In this document: positions 35,701-46,783 of the stretch, one piece after another | Layout of the letters: every line of letters starts with the position of its first letter | Position numbering within the stretch: position 1 is the stretch's first letter | Source of the DNA: Datura wrightii | Taxonomy: Eukaryota > Streptophyta > Magnoliopsida > Solanales > Solanaceae | Assembly (NCBI GenBank): GCA_035772735.1 | Contig: JASDFA010000003.1 | Span: 61,066,501-61,130,500 of the forward strand | Direction: 5' to 3' | Length of the DNA stretch: 64,000 nucleotides | The notes under the pieces: model-generated | What the model saw: only the letters and a program-made list of their open reading frames with translations | Databases searched by the model: none | Told to the model about the DNA's origin: nothing | Made by a program: the position numbers and the translations under genes

Positions 35701-38116
35701 TCCTCGGTTGCCTTTGTTCCTCATTCAACATTTGGACCACCTCATAGGCGTCTCTATCTCCAAAATGATCGGAGTGCATCAACACTCTTTCCAGTGGGTC
35801 TTGAGATTCGACAATCTGACGAATTTCTTCATGTTCAACCACACTGATTGCTGAAAGCTCCTCATGTATTGCTGGCAGCTTCATGGCTTTAAACACATCA
35901 AATACCTCAATCTTGTCGTGTGCTCGCATGGTTAGCTTCCCCACAGCTACATCAATTAGCGCTTTCCCGGTCGCCAAGAAAGGACGTCCCAAAATAAATG
36001 GGACTTCCGCGTCTGGTTCAAAATCCAGCACGACGAAATCTACCGGGAAGATCAGGGAGCCAACTTGCACCAGAACGTCCTCCACAATGCCATCGGGTCT
36101 GGCTAAGGACCAATCCGCCAATTGCAAGATCACTGTTGTGGGTCTAGGACTTCCTAGACCTAGCTTTTTGAATACCGATGACGGCATCAATTTAATGCTC
36201 GCTCCCAAATCACATAATCCACGAGCTCGGATACTCTGCCCCAATAGTAATCTGTACAGTAAAGCTCCTAGGATCTTTGAGCTTTGTGGGCAGTCGGTTT
36301 TGTATCCTGGAAGTGAACTCCTCCATAAGAGCCACTGTAGCATACTCAGTCAACCGACTTTTGTTTGCCACGATGTCCTTTATATACTTGGCATACTTCG
36401 GCACTCCCTGCAAAACATCAACAAGAGGTAAGTTAATATGTACCTGTTTCAGCACCTTCATGAATTTCTTTTGAAACACGCCTCCTCCTTGTGTTTCTTT
36501 AATCGTTGAGGGAACGGGGGTGGTGGTCTTTCTGATTCAGCTTCCTTAGTCTTCCCCCTCTCATCACCTTGCTCCCTCTCGACTTCTGCTGCTCCCGATT
36601 GTTGAGGTGGTCTTTCCGGTTCCACCTCTTTCAGCTGCAAACCACTCCTTGTGGTCACCGCATTCACCTGCTTGGGGTTGGGATCTGTGTCACTCAGAAG
36701 TCCTCCTCTAGGCCTGGTATTTTGGGCTCCAGCAAATTTCCCAAATTGATATTCAAGTGCCTTGGTAGCTAACTGGTTGTTTTTCACCTCGGCTGCCAAT
36801 TTCACATAGTCAGCCTGCAATTGAGCTTGGTTAGCTATCATCGTCTTGAACATCTCTTCAATGCTGGGTGATGGTGGTGGAGGAGGTTCATTGTTGTTTC
36901 TAAATTGTGCTTGATAATTCTGCTGCCCTCCTTGGTTCCTTTGCACACCCTGACTCGAACTTTGCCCCTGATGGTTGTTGCTACCCCAGGAGAAATTCGG
37001 GTGATTCCTCCAATTGGAATTGTAGCTGTTGCCATACTGTTGGTGGTTGTTCCTTTGTATATTTCCCACAAAGTTCACCGAGTCCGGATTTGCTCCACAA
37101 CACTCAGCTGAGTGCTCACTGCTCCCGCACACTTCACACCAAATCTGCTGCACTGCATTCACTGGGGCTTGAGGCTGGTTCATTGTCATGTTACTGAAGT
37201 GGGTGTTGAGTTGATTCTGTAAGGCAGCTATCTGTGCAGCAATAGCTGTAAAACCATCCACTTCTAGAACTCCTACTGCTTTCCTTGTCCCTCCTCCTGA
37301 TGAATCAGCATTCCACTCCGGATGGCCCTGCGAAATACGGTTCAACAAGGTATACAGCTCCTCATAAGTTTTCTCCAGCGCTTGTCCCCCAGCTGCTGAG
37401 TCTAGCAATATTTTTGTATGGGGTTCCAAACCCTCTATAAAAGTGTGCACCAGCACATCATTGGATTGATGATGATGAGGATAATCCCGCAACATGGACT
37501 TGAATCTCTCCCAAGCCTGATATTGATTCTCTCCCTCTCTCTGTTTGAAACTTAGAATTTGACTTCCAAGTCTTGCCGTTTTACCGGAGGGAAAACATTA
37601 TATCAAGAATTTCCTTGCAAGATCATCCCACGTAGAAATAGAGTTAGGTGGCTCAGCTTTCAACCACCTCTTGGATTCTCCCAATAGTAAAAATGGGAAA
37701 AATGTAAGCCGGACATAATCTAATGACACTCCAGCGGGGATGTAAGTGTCACTTATCTCCAAGAAATTTTGGAGATGCTGCTGTGGATCTTCATCAGGGA
37801 GACCTGTAAACTGCCCACTAGTGTGCAGCAATTGCACCATGTTTTGTTTAAGCTCGATCCTCCCTCTTGGCTCAGGTTTGCGAATGCTAGATGTGACATT
37901 ATTAGCATGTGGGATTGCCACCTCGCGAACCGGCCAAGCTGCTACTTCCTCGGGCACTAACATTGCCCGTACTACTGGTGGATTCTGTTGTTGCTCCATA
38001 AGTGTTTGTCTGAGCAACTGCAGCTTTCTTTCTAGAGATTCTCTCCGCTGACGATGAAATAATCTTTCTGGCTCTAAATACGAGTACACCAGCTCCTTGT
38101 CTCTTGCCAGTGTTCA
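32733..38116 (-). pseudogene. Element E: Athila Gag-Pol polyprotein, lightly broken
   Basis: The minus frame opens near 38116 without an ATG. Gag: FTGLPDEDPQQHLQNFLEIS and WLKAEPPNSISTWDDLARKF, then knuckle CEVCGSSEHSAECC (CX2CX4HX4C, near 37130). Protease: CDLGASIKLMP and ILGRPFLAT (about 36220-35960). RT: CMDYRKLNEATRKDHYP, IPFGLCNAPSTFQRCM and catalytic FMDDF (about 35430-34850). RNase H: CDDSDVAVGAVLGQ and VYTDHAAIRYL (34500-34150). Integrase: HHCC finger near 33800-33690, then GIDF, IISDGGAHFVN and HPQTSGQVEVSNREVKQIL (33640-33290), with C-terminal domain to 32733. Breaks: TAA near 37597, a one-base insertion near 36475, a frame change near 36250 before the protease core, and a one-base deletion near 34535 between RT and RNase H. 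All catalytic residues are still readable. Confidence 0.95.
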
Positions 38117-38219
38117 ACAGAGATTAAATCTGCAAAATACAGGATAAGACTAAGTTGTCAACACTAAGAAAATAAAAATATAGTAAATTAACACTTAAGA
38201 AAATTTCACCAATTGCTAG

Positions 38220-38237
38220 TCCCCGGCAACGGCGCCA
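38220..38237 (-). promoter_or_regulatory. Element E: primer-binding site (tRNA-Asp)
   Basis: Minus strand TGGCGCCGTTGCCGGGGA, 18 of 18 complementary to the plant tRNA-Asp(GUC) 3' end, 6 bp inside the LTR. Confidence 0.95.
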
Positions 38238-38243
38238 AAAACT

Positions 38244-39663
38244 TGTTCGGTCAGTTTGTTATATGGGTATATAACTACACGCAAGTGCACGTGGTCGAAC
38301 AAGTAGTAAAGTGGCTCAAGTAAGCCAAGTATCGATCCCACAGGGACTGGGATAAGGTAACAATTAATCAAGTGTTACTATATTTTCAGTTTAAGAATGA
38401 AGACAACAGTGTAACCAAGAGTTTTATATTTTTGGATTCTAATTTTTATGCTAAGTCTAAAACAAGTATCTAATGTGAGTCTGAACTATGAATGCGAGCA
38501 TACTGAGGTTAATTGAACATGTAAAGAAATTAATTATCGATATAATTTGGTTAACCTTTCCTCCGGTTGCTAGTCAAGAACTAATGCCAATGGATTAAAA
38601 CTCTCGTATTTAACCCAACTTAAGAATCATAAACCGTCCACCTACATTTCTGTGAATAAACGAAAATTCATGTTCTAGCCATACAAACCCGGTTCCTAAA
38701 TTGACTAATACGACTTTCAGGTATATTTCTATCCTGAAGGTAAATCAATTCTCAATTTTCCCAAACTAAGAAAGGATCATATCCTATTAATTCACAACTT
38801 TCCAATTTCTTGCTCTCTTGAGTGAAACCGGACTTTTTAGATATACATTAACGTAGGCCACACATTAATGCAGTAAGAACAAGAATCAATAGAAAAACCA
38901 TGGAAGAAAAGATGAAAAACCAAAGAATCAATAATCACATTTCATTACAAGTGTTCTTAACCTCAGCAAGAAGAGGAATTAGCCACTCATTTGTGGATTA
39001 AACATCTTTAAATGAGTGTTAAACATATAAGCAATTGAATTCAAGGAGAAGCAAAGAGAGAAAAACCCTGATAATTTCGTCCCCTCAACTGCCTGTAACC
39101 CACGTTCTTGCTCCACCAAGTCAGAATATTGAAAAATGAACCTAAGTGTTCTATTTATACTAGTGGGAATTTTTCCCGGAATAACAAGCAACGTGTCACG
39201 GAGTGCATCGCGGAGCACTGCCTCCGTGACACGCCACCGACGCGGACCCTCACTGGAAGTTGGGGGTCCAGGTAATCAGGCTCAACGTGGCACGGCGTGC
39301 AACACGGAGCCAGGCCACCGTGACCCAACACGAACCTTCACTGGAAATAGGCTGAAAATTCCCTATCCAGGCAGAAGGCCTCCGCGATGGCAGCGTGACA
39401 CGGCTCCATCGCGGAGCCTCTTTATTTTGTGCCTTCCAATGCCTTGTCCTTTGCTCACATCCGAGTCCAACCTCGATCTCTTCCAACACGTATTTTAGCT
39501 TTCCAAAATTACATTTTACCTGCAAAACAATGCTAATCATGTTGGTTAGTATAAATTCACGTTTTATTACCAATCACATGAGAATGTATAAACATTGATA
39601 GATAAACAAGGCTAACATGACCCATTTGAGTATCACTTGGGCATATAAATTTGCCCAAGATCA
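38244..39663 (-). repeat. Element E: 5' LTR
   Basis: 1,420 bp, the same length as its partner. Palindrome at 39192-39233; TATA box (minus) at 39152-39159. Followed by target copy GGAGC at 39664-39668. Confidence 0.95.
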
Positions 39664-40053
39664 GGAGCCGCTTGAGACCTCTTTAGCGATCTCCACTTCC
39701 TTTCCTCTGTCAGATTTTGATGCCATGACACCTGCCAATCAACAATCAAGAACTTTACAAGATCAGTTTGTGAACACAAAGGCTACCTAATTAGGTGTAG
39801 CGGATAAAAATTACCCCACACTTAAATTCGCTAGCATACTCGTAAGAATTTGTAAAATAGGATACTCAAAGTCTTCCCCCATTATCATCCCAAATCTCAA
39901 CAACCCAAATTATTCACTAACTTCACACTACTAACAAGTTCATGAATTTTCTTAACATCTCTACTCTATATATTTTTCTTCTTTTCAAGAATGCCTCACT
40001 TTGGCTATTCCTTTCACCTTCTCACTTTTAACTCATAATTCAAATAACCCATA
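39664..40053 (-). pseudogene. Element C: N-terminus of env-position ORF and upstream leader
   Basis: The minus-strand ATG at 39724-39726 opens MASKSDRGKEVE, parallel to MASRQEKGKG of E, and runs into the E insertion at 39664. Upstream, a purine-tract copy AAGTGTGGGGT lies at 39813-39823, in the same place as in E and H. The rest to 40053 is leader with no ORF seen, cut by F. Confidence 0.75.
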
Positions 40054-41487
40054 TGCTCGGTGCTTTGGTAGGGGTTAAAAACCGACACGCAAGTGCACGT
40101 GGTAAAACAAGTAATAAAGTTGCTAAGTAAGCCAAGTATCGATCCAAGGAGACTCTGGATAAGTAAAATTGCTTAAGTATACTATATTCTAGTTTACTTC
40201 TAATTATGTTGACAACAATGTAACCAAAAGTTAAATAATTTTGTTTATAAACTATATACTAAAACTATTAACAAATATTTACTTGAATTTAAACTATGGA
40301 TAAGAGCATGCCAAGGTTAAGAACAAGTAATGAATTCGATAGTAATCATAATTCGGTTATTCTTCTCTTCATGTTGCTAGCCAAGAACATTAGCCTAGAG
40401 ATTAAAACTCTCGTATTTAATCTCACTTTAGAATCATAAACCATTCGTCTACATTTCTGTGATCAAATGCAATTTATGACCTGGCAATACAATTCCGGTT
40501 CCTAAATTGACTAATACGGCTTTCAAGTATATTTCTATCAGGAAAGCACATCAAAACCGAATTTTCCCAAATCAAGTTAAGAACAATACCCTATTAATTC
40601 ACAAATTTCTAATTTCTTGCTCCCTCGAGTGAAATTGGACTTTTTAGATGTACATTAATGTTGGCCACACACTAATGCAGTAAGAACAAGAATTAATAGA
40701 ACAACATGAAAGAAGAAGATGAAAAACCATATAATTCACAATCAAAATTCAATACACATGTTCAAAACCTTAGCAAGGAAGAGAATTAGACACTCATTTG
40801 TGGATTGATCATCCTCAAATGAGTGTAAATCATACGTACAATTGATTGAAAGAAGAAAGAAAGAGAGAAAAACCCTTAGCTTTTTCGTCCCTCAACTGCT
40901 CCTAACCCACGTCCTTGCTCCACCAAGTCTGAATTATGAAAAATAAACCTAACTGTGCTATTTATATTAGTAGGAATCTTTCCCGGAATAACAAGCAACG
41001 TGTCACGGAGTGCATCGCGGAGCACGGCCTCCGTGACACGCTACGGACGCGGAGGCTCTCTGGAAAATCACCCGAAATCGGCCCAGGCAGCACCTTGCCG
41101 CGTTGGCAACGTGTCACGCTGCCTAGGCAGCGCGTTGCAGCCCCATGGTCGCGGAGTCCACCTGCCGTGGCACGTTGCCAACGCCCAGGTGGGCTGTTTT
41201 GAGCGGCCTGCCTGCCGTGGCACCTTGTCGACGCGCCGGTGGGCTGTTTTGTGCCTCTTCCTTGCCGACGTTCGCGTGTTAATTCCGTTTCCAAGCTTCT
41301 ACTTCACCAACTCATGGATTAGTTACTCAAACATCATCAAAACCTACAAAACAAAGGCTAATCATGTTGGTTAGCACATATCTCCACATTATATAAAATT
41401 ACATGAAAATGTATACAATAACTTAGATAAACAAGACTAATTGAAGTAATAAAGAGTATCTCTGGCATATATTTTTGCCCGTTATCA
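40054..41487 (-). repeat. Element F: 3' LTR
   Basis: Minus strand TGATAACGGGCA to GCACCGAGCA. Palindrome 40999-41040, minus TATA at 40959-40966. A two-copy repeat of about 50 bp lies in U3 around 41161-41255 (each unit CTGCCGTGGCAC, then GGTGGGCTGTTTTG). Confidence 0.9.
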
Positions 41488-43493
41488 CAACCCCACACTT
41501 AAAGCCTTGTTCGTCCTCGAACAACCTTTTACATATCATGCATATGGAGACTCCCACATAACTAATTTAGCAAGATAATTCAGGTTACGGCTATAATGAT
41601 TACGTAAGATACAAGCTAAAAATAGAGCATGCCTGATTTGATCACTGCAATGAAGTACAACTATGTTAAGACTTCTTAACCTCAAGAGTCGACTCTCAAT
41701 TTTAGCAAACTCATGTAAATTAACTGATTAAGAAATTCCACATGAATTTTATCCTTCATTAAACATGTGCCCCTCACGGAAAGAAAGTTACCCATTTTCA
41801 CACGCAAAAACAATTTTTATATCACAACATGTGTGGGTATATGAATAGAATTACGCTCACTCTCACAAAGAATTCACATGCATTATGTAATGACCCATAA
41901 GCTTGCCCTTAGTGTTTTATTCCACTAATTTAAGGATGTATGAATGTAAGATCAAGTAGGACTTTTTAGGTTGTAATGTAACTCAGGTGCGGGTAGGTAC
42001 TATTGTGATCAGTAATAGTGACTATCTTTCCTAAGCGCTTTTAATACATCACGCCTTCATTACAAACTTCCCTTCCCTCACTTCACCTTTTTTCTCCTTT
42101 TAGTTTTCTTTTTCCTCTTTTGTTCCCCCATTTCTTTCGACACTTTTAGCTTATTAGTAAGGAGTACTTAAGCAATATGTTTCATTCATTCCTTTTCTTA
42201 CTCCCTACTAATAACCAACCATTTTCACACAAATGCACCTTTTTCCTTTTCTCCACTATTTACAACTTGCTATTTTTCCTTCTTTTCCATTCTTCTCACT
42301 CCTTTACCCTTTCAGATTTTTCCTTTAAGCGCTTCGGAGTTTTGGTTCAATTTCAAGGCTAATGAAAGAAAAAGGATTAAGTTTATGTTGCAGCTGTCAA
42401 AGAATAGGCTCAAGGCTCAATGGGGTTAACTAGGATTAATTTTTCAAGGTAGGTATAATGAGGGATAAAAAGTTGGTTCATTCAAAGAAATGCCTATATC
42501 ATTTCCTCCAATTCACATCCTTCATTTCGTTTTATAAACACACCAGGCAAGTTCTAGACAATCCACAATAGCACGGAATACTCAAAAACCTTACACTCAT
42601 GGCACATGCTCAAATCAAGACACAATCAGTAGACTCTTACTCAGCTAATCACAAGAATTCAGAATTAAGCTTCCATCATATTGAGTCAAATTCAAGAGCC
42701 TAAGTGTCTCAAACAAAGTTATACACTTGCATGCTTCACACTGAACATACTTGCATCTTACAAACATTTATAGCACATAACAAGAACATCCAGCACCAAT
42801 TAATTATGGTTTCAAAACCCAAAACCTATCGACTAATTTTCCTCAAGACGGTCGTCATCCATCCATCGTCGGAAACAGTCCCTAGCTATGACTAAAAAAA
42901 CTTTATATACAGACCAAGGAAAGAAAGAAAAAAGAAAAGAAAAAAAAATTTTATTCTTCGGTTCAAATACCCCCCGTTGGAAAAGAACCGAAAAGAAAAA
43001 CCAACGGGTGATGAAGTCATGCTTAATTCCCAAATAGTTTTCAAATTTTTCAAATTTTCAAATTTCTCACCAACTTTTGTACAAGCATTACATTCACCAA
43101 AAATCATTAAGCACAGAAATTTTGAAATTTCTTAGAAATTTCCCTCACCCCACACTTAAATCATGCTATGTCCGGATAGCATCAAACTAAAGGTTACAAA
43201 GGGTGAGAAATACTCCCTGAGGCCTTTAGGCCTAACTGACAGCATGGTTTTCTTCAACTATGGACAAGTGGGTGTTCGACCCCACACTTTTTCTTTTCCA
43301 TGCTTGTTAGCTTCCTCCTCCACGGGTACTCAGACTTCCCCTCCATATGTGCTTAACTTTCCACCAAAACAACACAAGATGAAAAATAAAAAAAATAAAC
43401 ATAAATGCAAGAAATTAAAATGGTACCCATGGTACCCTTGGGTTGCCTCCCAAGCAGCGCCTAATTTTACGTCGCGGCACGACGTACCAAGTT
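41488..43493 (-). other. Element F: PPT, pre-PPT hairpin, 3' UTR and AGGCAA hairpin
   Basis: Tract at 41490-41500, perfect TTGTTCG/CGAACAA hairpin at 41507-41524, internal tract copy at 43147-43157, AGGCAA hairpin at 43437-43454 just after the ORF. The conserved GATGGATGGATGACGACC block is near 42850. Antisense ORFs at 42177 and 42704 recur in I only because the DNA is nearly identical. Confidence 0.75.
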
Positions 43494-44441
43494 TCACCAC
43501 TTTTCCCTCCACCTTGAGGATATGAATCTCACCCCTAATTTCTTTTCTAATTTCCTCTTATGCTCTAGGGGTGGTGGTGAAAAATTGTAAGGACCAAGCA
43601 GTATATGTTTCCTTTTGCATTTATTGGTCCTTAAGTAACCGAAGTCATTTTGTCTTTCTGAGTTGGCAAATTTCAAAATATATTGTGCTTGGTCCTCCTC
43701 TAGACATTTCTCTACAAACTTGGAAGACTCTATTTCTATGTTGTCAACCAAATTTAATGTTGAAAAATGCGTAGAGTGTGGTCCAATACACCTCAACTCT
43801 GAAACTGCATTTTGCTTGACCTCCTTACTTGTATATACCTTCTCGACATCGATATCTATCTCACCATTAAAGTCGACTGGGGGATACGCTAACTCTTCTT
43901 CCAAGAATGGATTTTCCATAAGTGTGAGCCCATCACGGGGACACTAAAGAGATTCAAATTGTTGGGCTTCATCCAAAAATTCACCCTTGTCGTCCTCTTG
44001 TAGTTCCTCTTGAATATCGGCTAAAACTGTTGTCTGTGACTTATCACACGCTTCAGCTTCAGCGATCATCTCCGTGAATTTGATGGTCATCCTTTCTAGA
44101 GCCTCTACATTCTCTTCTTGCTGATTTCTCAATACTGCCATCGCCTCCTTCATTGCTTCTGATTGCTCCAAGAGTTGTTTCAACATGTCTTCTATTCGAG
44201 CTTGGCGTCCCAAGTCCTCATTTTCAGCATGCCTATATTCAGAAAAAACAACAGAAGGATCATAGTAGGGGCTTGGCGGAGGGGAATATGCCTTTGGACA
44301 ATCACCCCAATGGCCATATTGACACCCACATATATTGCACGTATTACAGTTTTGCCACAAGTGGGGTCCTCCACAGTTCAGACAAGATTCACTAAAATAT
44401 GAGTATCCACCATTGAAACCATTTATATTCCACGATGTCAT
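43494..44441 (-). pseudogene. Element F: zinc-knuckle/coiled-coil ORF, one stop codon
   Basis: Minus ATG at 44439-44441 (MTSWNING). 316 codons in one frame with a single TAG near 43942, where I has GAG. Two cysteine clusters, CLNCGGPHLWQNC and CNICGCQYGHWGDC, are unchanged between F and I apart from one residue, while the following coiled-coil (about residues 75-135) has diverged. The C-terminal half (KEVKQNAVSELRC, then ESSKFVEKCLEEDQAQYILK) is again well kept and ends in a K/R-rich tail. I do not recognise that half. The front could be a Gag nucleocapsid remnant: in E too the knuckle precedes a short coiled segment beginning IEEM (here IEDM). Confidence 0.8.
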
Positions 44442-44587
44442 GTCAATAAGGGTATACGAACAAGCAGAAAATAAAATAAAATAAAGAAGAATTAAAACAA
44501 ACACTAGACCAAGTTGTCAACACTTAAGAAAATAAAACAAAAATACAGTAAATTTATACTTAAAACAATTTCACCAATTGCCAAGTC

Positions 44588-44605
44588 TCCCCGGCAACGG
44601 CGCCA
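44588..44605 (-). promoter_or_regulatory. Element F: primer-binding site (tRNA-Asp)
   Basis: Minus TGGCGCCGTTGCCGGGGA, perfect 18-base match to the tRNA-Asp(GUC) complement, 6 bp inside the LTR. Confidence 0.95.
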
Positions 44606-44611
44606 AAAACT

Positions 44612-46045
44612 TGCTCGGTGCTTTGGTAGGGGTTAAAAACCGACACGCAAGTGCACGTGGTCAAACAAGTAATAAAGTTGCTAAGTAAGCCAAGTATCGA
44701 TCCAAGGAGACTCTGGATAAGTAAAATTGCTTAAGTATACTATATTCTAGTTTACTTCTAATTATGTTGACAACAATGTAACCAAAAGTTAAATAATTTT
44801 GTTTATAAACTATATACTAAAACTATTAACAAATATTTACTTGAATTTAAACTATGGATAAGAGCATGCCAAGGTTAAGAACAAGTAATGAATTCGATAG
44901 TAATCATAATTCGGTTATTCTTCTCTTCATGTTGCTAGCCAAGAACATTAGCCTAGAGATTAAAACTCTCGTATTTAATCTCACTTTAGAATCATAAACC
45001 ATTCGTCTACATTTCTGTGATCAAATGCAATTTATGACCTGGCAATACAATTTCGGTTCCTAAATTGACTAATACGGCTTTCAAGTATATTTCTATCAGG
45101 AAAGCACATCAAAACCCAATTTTCCCAAATCAAGTTAAGAACAATACCCTATTAATTCACAACTTTTCAATTTCTTGCTCTCTCGAGTGAAATTGGACTT
45201 TTTAGATGTACAATAATGTTGGCCACACACTAATGCAGTAAGAACAAGAATTAATAGAACAACATGAAAGAAGAAGATGAAAAACCATATAATTCACAAT
45301 CAAAATTCAATACACATGTTCAAAACCTTAGCAAGGAAGAGAATTAGACACTCATTTGTGGATTGATCATCCTCAAATGAGTGTAAATCATACGTACAAT
45401 TGATTGAAAGAAGAAAGAAAGAGAGAAAAACCCTTAGCTTTTTCGTCCGTCAACTGCTCCTAACCCACGTCCTTGCTCCACCAAGTCTGAATTATGAAAA
45501 ATAAACCTAAGTGTGTTATTTATATTAGTAGGAATCTTTCCCGGAATAACAAGCAACGTGTCACGGAGTGCATCGCGGAGCACGGCCTCCGTGACACGCT
45601 ACGTACGCGGAGGCTCTCTGGAAAATCACCCGAAATCGGCCCAGGCAGCACCTTGCCGCGTTGGCAATGTGTCACGCTGCCTGGGCAGCGCGTTGTAGCC
45701 CCATGGTCGCGGAGTCCACCTGCCGTGGCACGTTGCCAACGCGCAGGTGGGCTGTTTTGAGCGGCCTGCCTGCCGTGGCACCTTGTCGACGCGCCGGTGG
45801 GCTGTTTTGTGCCTCTTCCTTGCCGACGTTCGCGTGTTATTTCCGTTTCCAAGCTTCTACTTCACCAACTCATGGATTAGTTACTCAAACATCTTCAAAA
45901 CCTACAAAACAAAGGCTAATCATGTTGGTTAGCACATATCTCCACATTATATAAAATTACATGAAAATGTATACAATAACTTAGATAAACAAGACTAATT
46001 GAAGTAATAAAGAGTATCTCTGGCATATATTTTTGCCCGTTATCA
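44612..46045 (-). repeat. Element F: 5' LTR
   Basis: 1,434 bp; palindrome 45557-45598, minus TATA 45517-45524; flanked by CCATA at 46046-46050. Confidence 0.9.
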
Positions 46046-46783
46046 CCATACATGAAAGTAGTTACAATAAATTCATTCAACAACCAACATGGTATTTACT
46101 ACAATCCATAATAAATTAACATGAATTTTCAACAACTAAAGTTTCTTCACATTCTAGAATTTAAGAACTGTGCACTTTCTCTCTCTACAATCAAAGCTCT
46201 ACCCACCATTTTCATGAAATTCAATTCATCACCCCTTTCATCCCGACAACTTAAAATCACTAAATTCAACCAAAAATAAGCAACCTAAACAAGGATAACA
46301 CATTATCATGGAAGAACTTGAGAGATTAAGGCTAATGAAACCCATATTATGAAATTCAAGGTTTCACCAACAATAGTGATTTTGGGTCTTTAACTTGGGG
46401 AAGAAAGGTATGGGAGCATGCTTTTAACATTAACTAACCAAGAGAGAAGAAAAGCACCTACTTCAGTTTAAGAGATTAGCTTCACCAAACTCCTTGGAGA
46501 AGACAACAATGGGGAAAAGGGGAGGAGGGGATTTACGGCCTAATAAGTGGAAGAGAGAGAATTTTATTTGCTTTTTGCTTTTGACTTTTAGTGAGAGAGG
46601 ATGAAAGGGGATTTAAAATAAAGGTATGGGGAATGAGTTTAGGTCCCTGGATTAAATTTTGACATATTGACCAAAATGTTTTGTCCAAAAGACACCTGGC
46701 GCAGCGCGCCAATCACCTCGCCACACACTTGGAAAATTATTTCTTCATGGACTGGGTTTGGCGCGGTGCACCCCCTAATGCGC
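46046..46783 (-). other. Element C: region upstream of its env-position ORF
   Basis: Continuation of C's leader after F, up to the G insertion. No ORF. On minus it contains GC-rich inverted motifs (TGGCGC-AGC-GCGCCA near 46698, TGGCGCGGTGCACC near 46759) that resemble the repeat core in C's own LTR, then a TTTTAAATCCCC stretch and a long A/T-rich leader. The layout parallels E 31370-32420. Confidence 0.55.

Larger units (their letters stand above)
26936..39663 (-). mobile_element. Element E: near-complete Athila-type retrotransposon
   Basis: 12.7 kb on the minus strand with equal 1,420-bp LTRs (26936-28355 and 38244-39663) and a perfect 5-bp duplication GGAGC (26931-26935, 39664-39668). It has a perfect tRNA-Asp primer site, gag, protease, RT, RNase H, integrase, an env-position ORF and three purine-tract copies. 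By hand I count about 34 LTR differences (roughly 2-2.5%). It is the only element here with all catalytic domains, but a few stops and single-base frameshifts make this copy non-functional. Confidence 0.95.
40054..46045 (-). mobile_element. Element F: non-autonomous Athila-type element with zinc-knuckle ORF
   Basis: 6.0 kb on minus, LTRs of 1,434 bp each (40054-41487, 44612-46045), duplication CCATA (40049-40053, 46046-46050). It contains a perfect tRNA-Asp primer site and one ORF, but no protease, RT, RNase H or integrase. I count about 18 LTR differences by hand (about 1.3%). Sister of I. It would need pol from another element; E-type is the obvious candidate because LTR ends, primer and purine tract match. 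Confidence 0.9.
5482..46783 (-). mobile_element. Element C: old Athila-like retrotransposon, minus strand, split by five insertions
   Basis: Visible in fragments 5482-5960, 13589-16799, 26122-26935, 39664-40053 and 46046-46783; everything between is inserted later (B, D, E, F, G). Read on the minus strand the pieces give, in order, the region before the env-like ORF, the env-like ORF, the 3' UTR, the polypurine tract and the 3' LTR. Target-site duplications of B (CTTGT), E (GGAGC) and F (CCATA) rejoin these pieces exactly, and the ORF frame runs on across the D site. Its gag-pol half and 5' LTR would lie beyond G, outside the window. Confidence 0.75.

Noticed and set aside
38220..38237. tRNA-Asp gene fragment
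   Set aside because: Only the 18 bases complementary to the tRNA 3' end are present, in primer-site position next to an LTR; no tRNA gene.
42704..42895. 63-residue ORF identical in F (42704-42895) and I (57816-58007)
   Set aside because: Antisense to the 3' UTR; identity follows from near-identical DNA. It covers the conserved non-coding block, reported as such.
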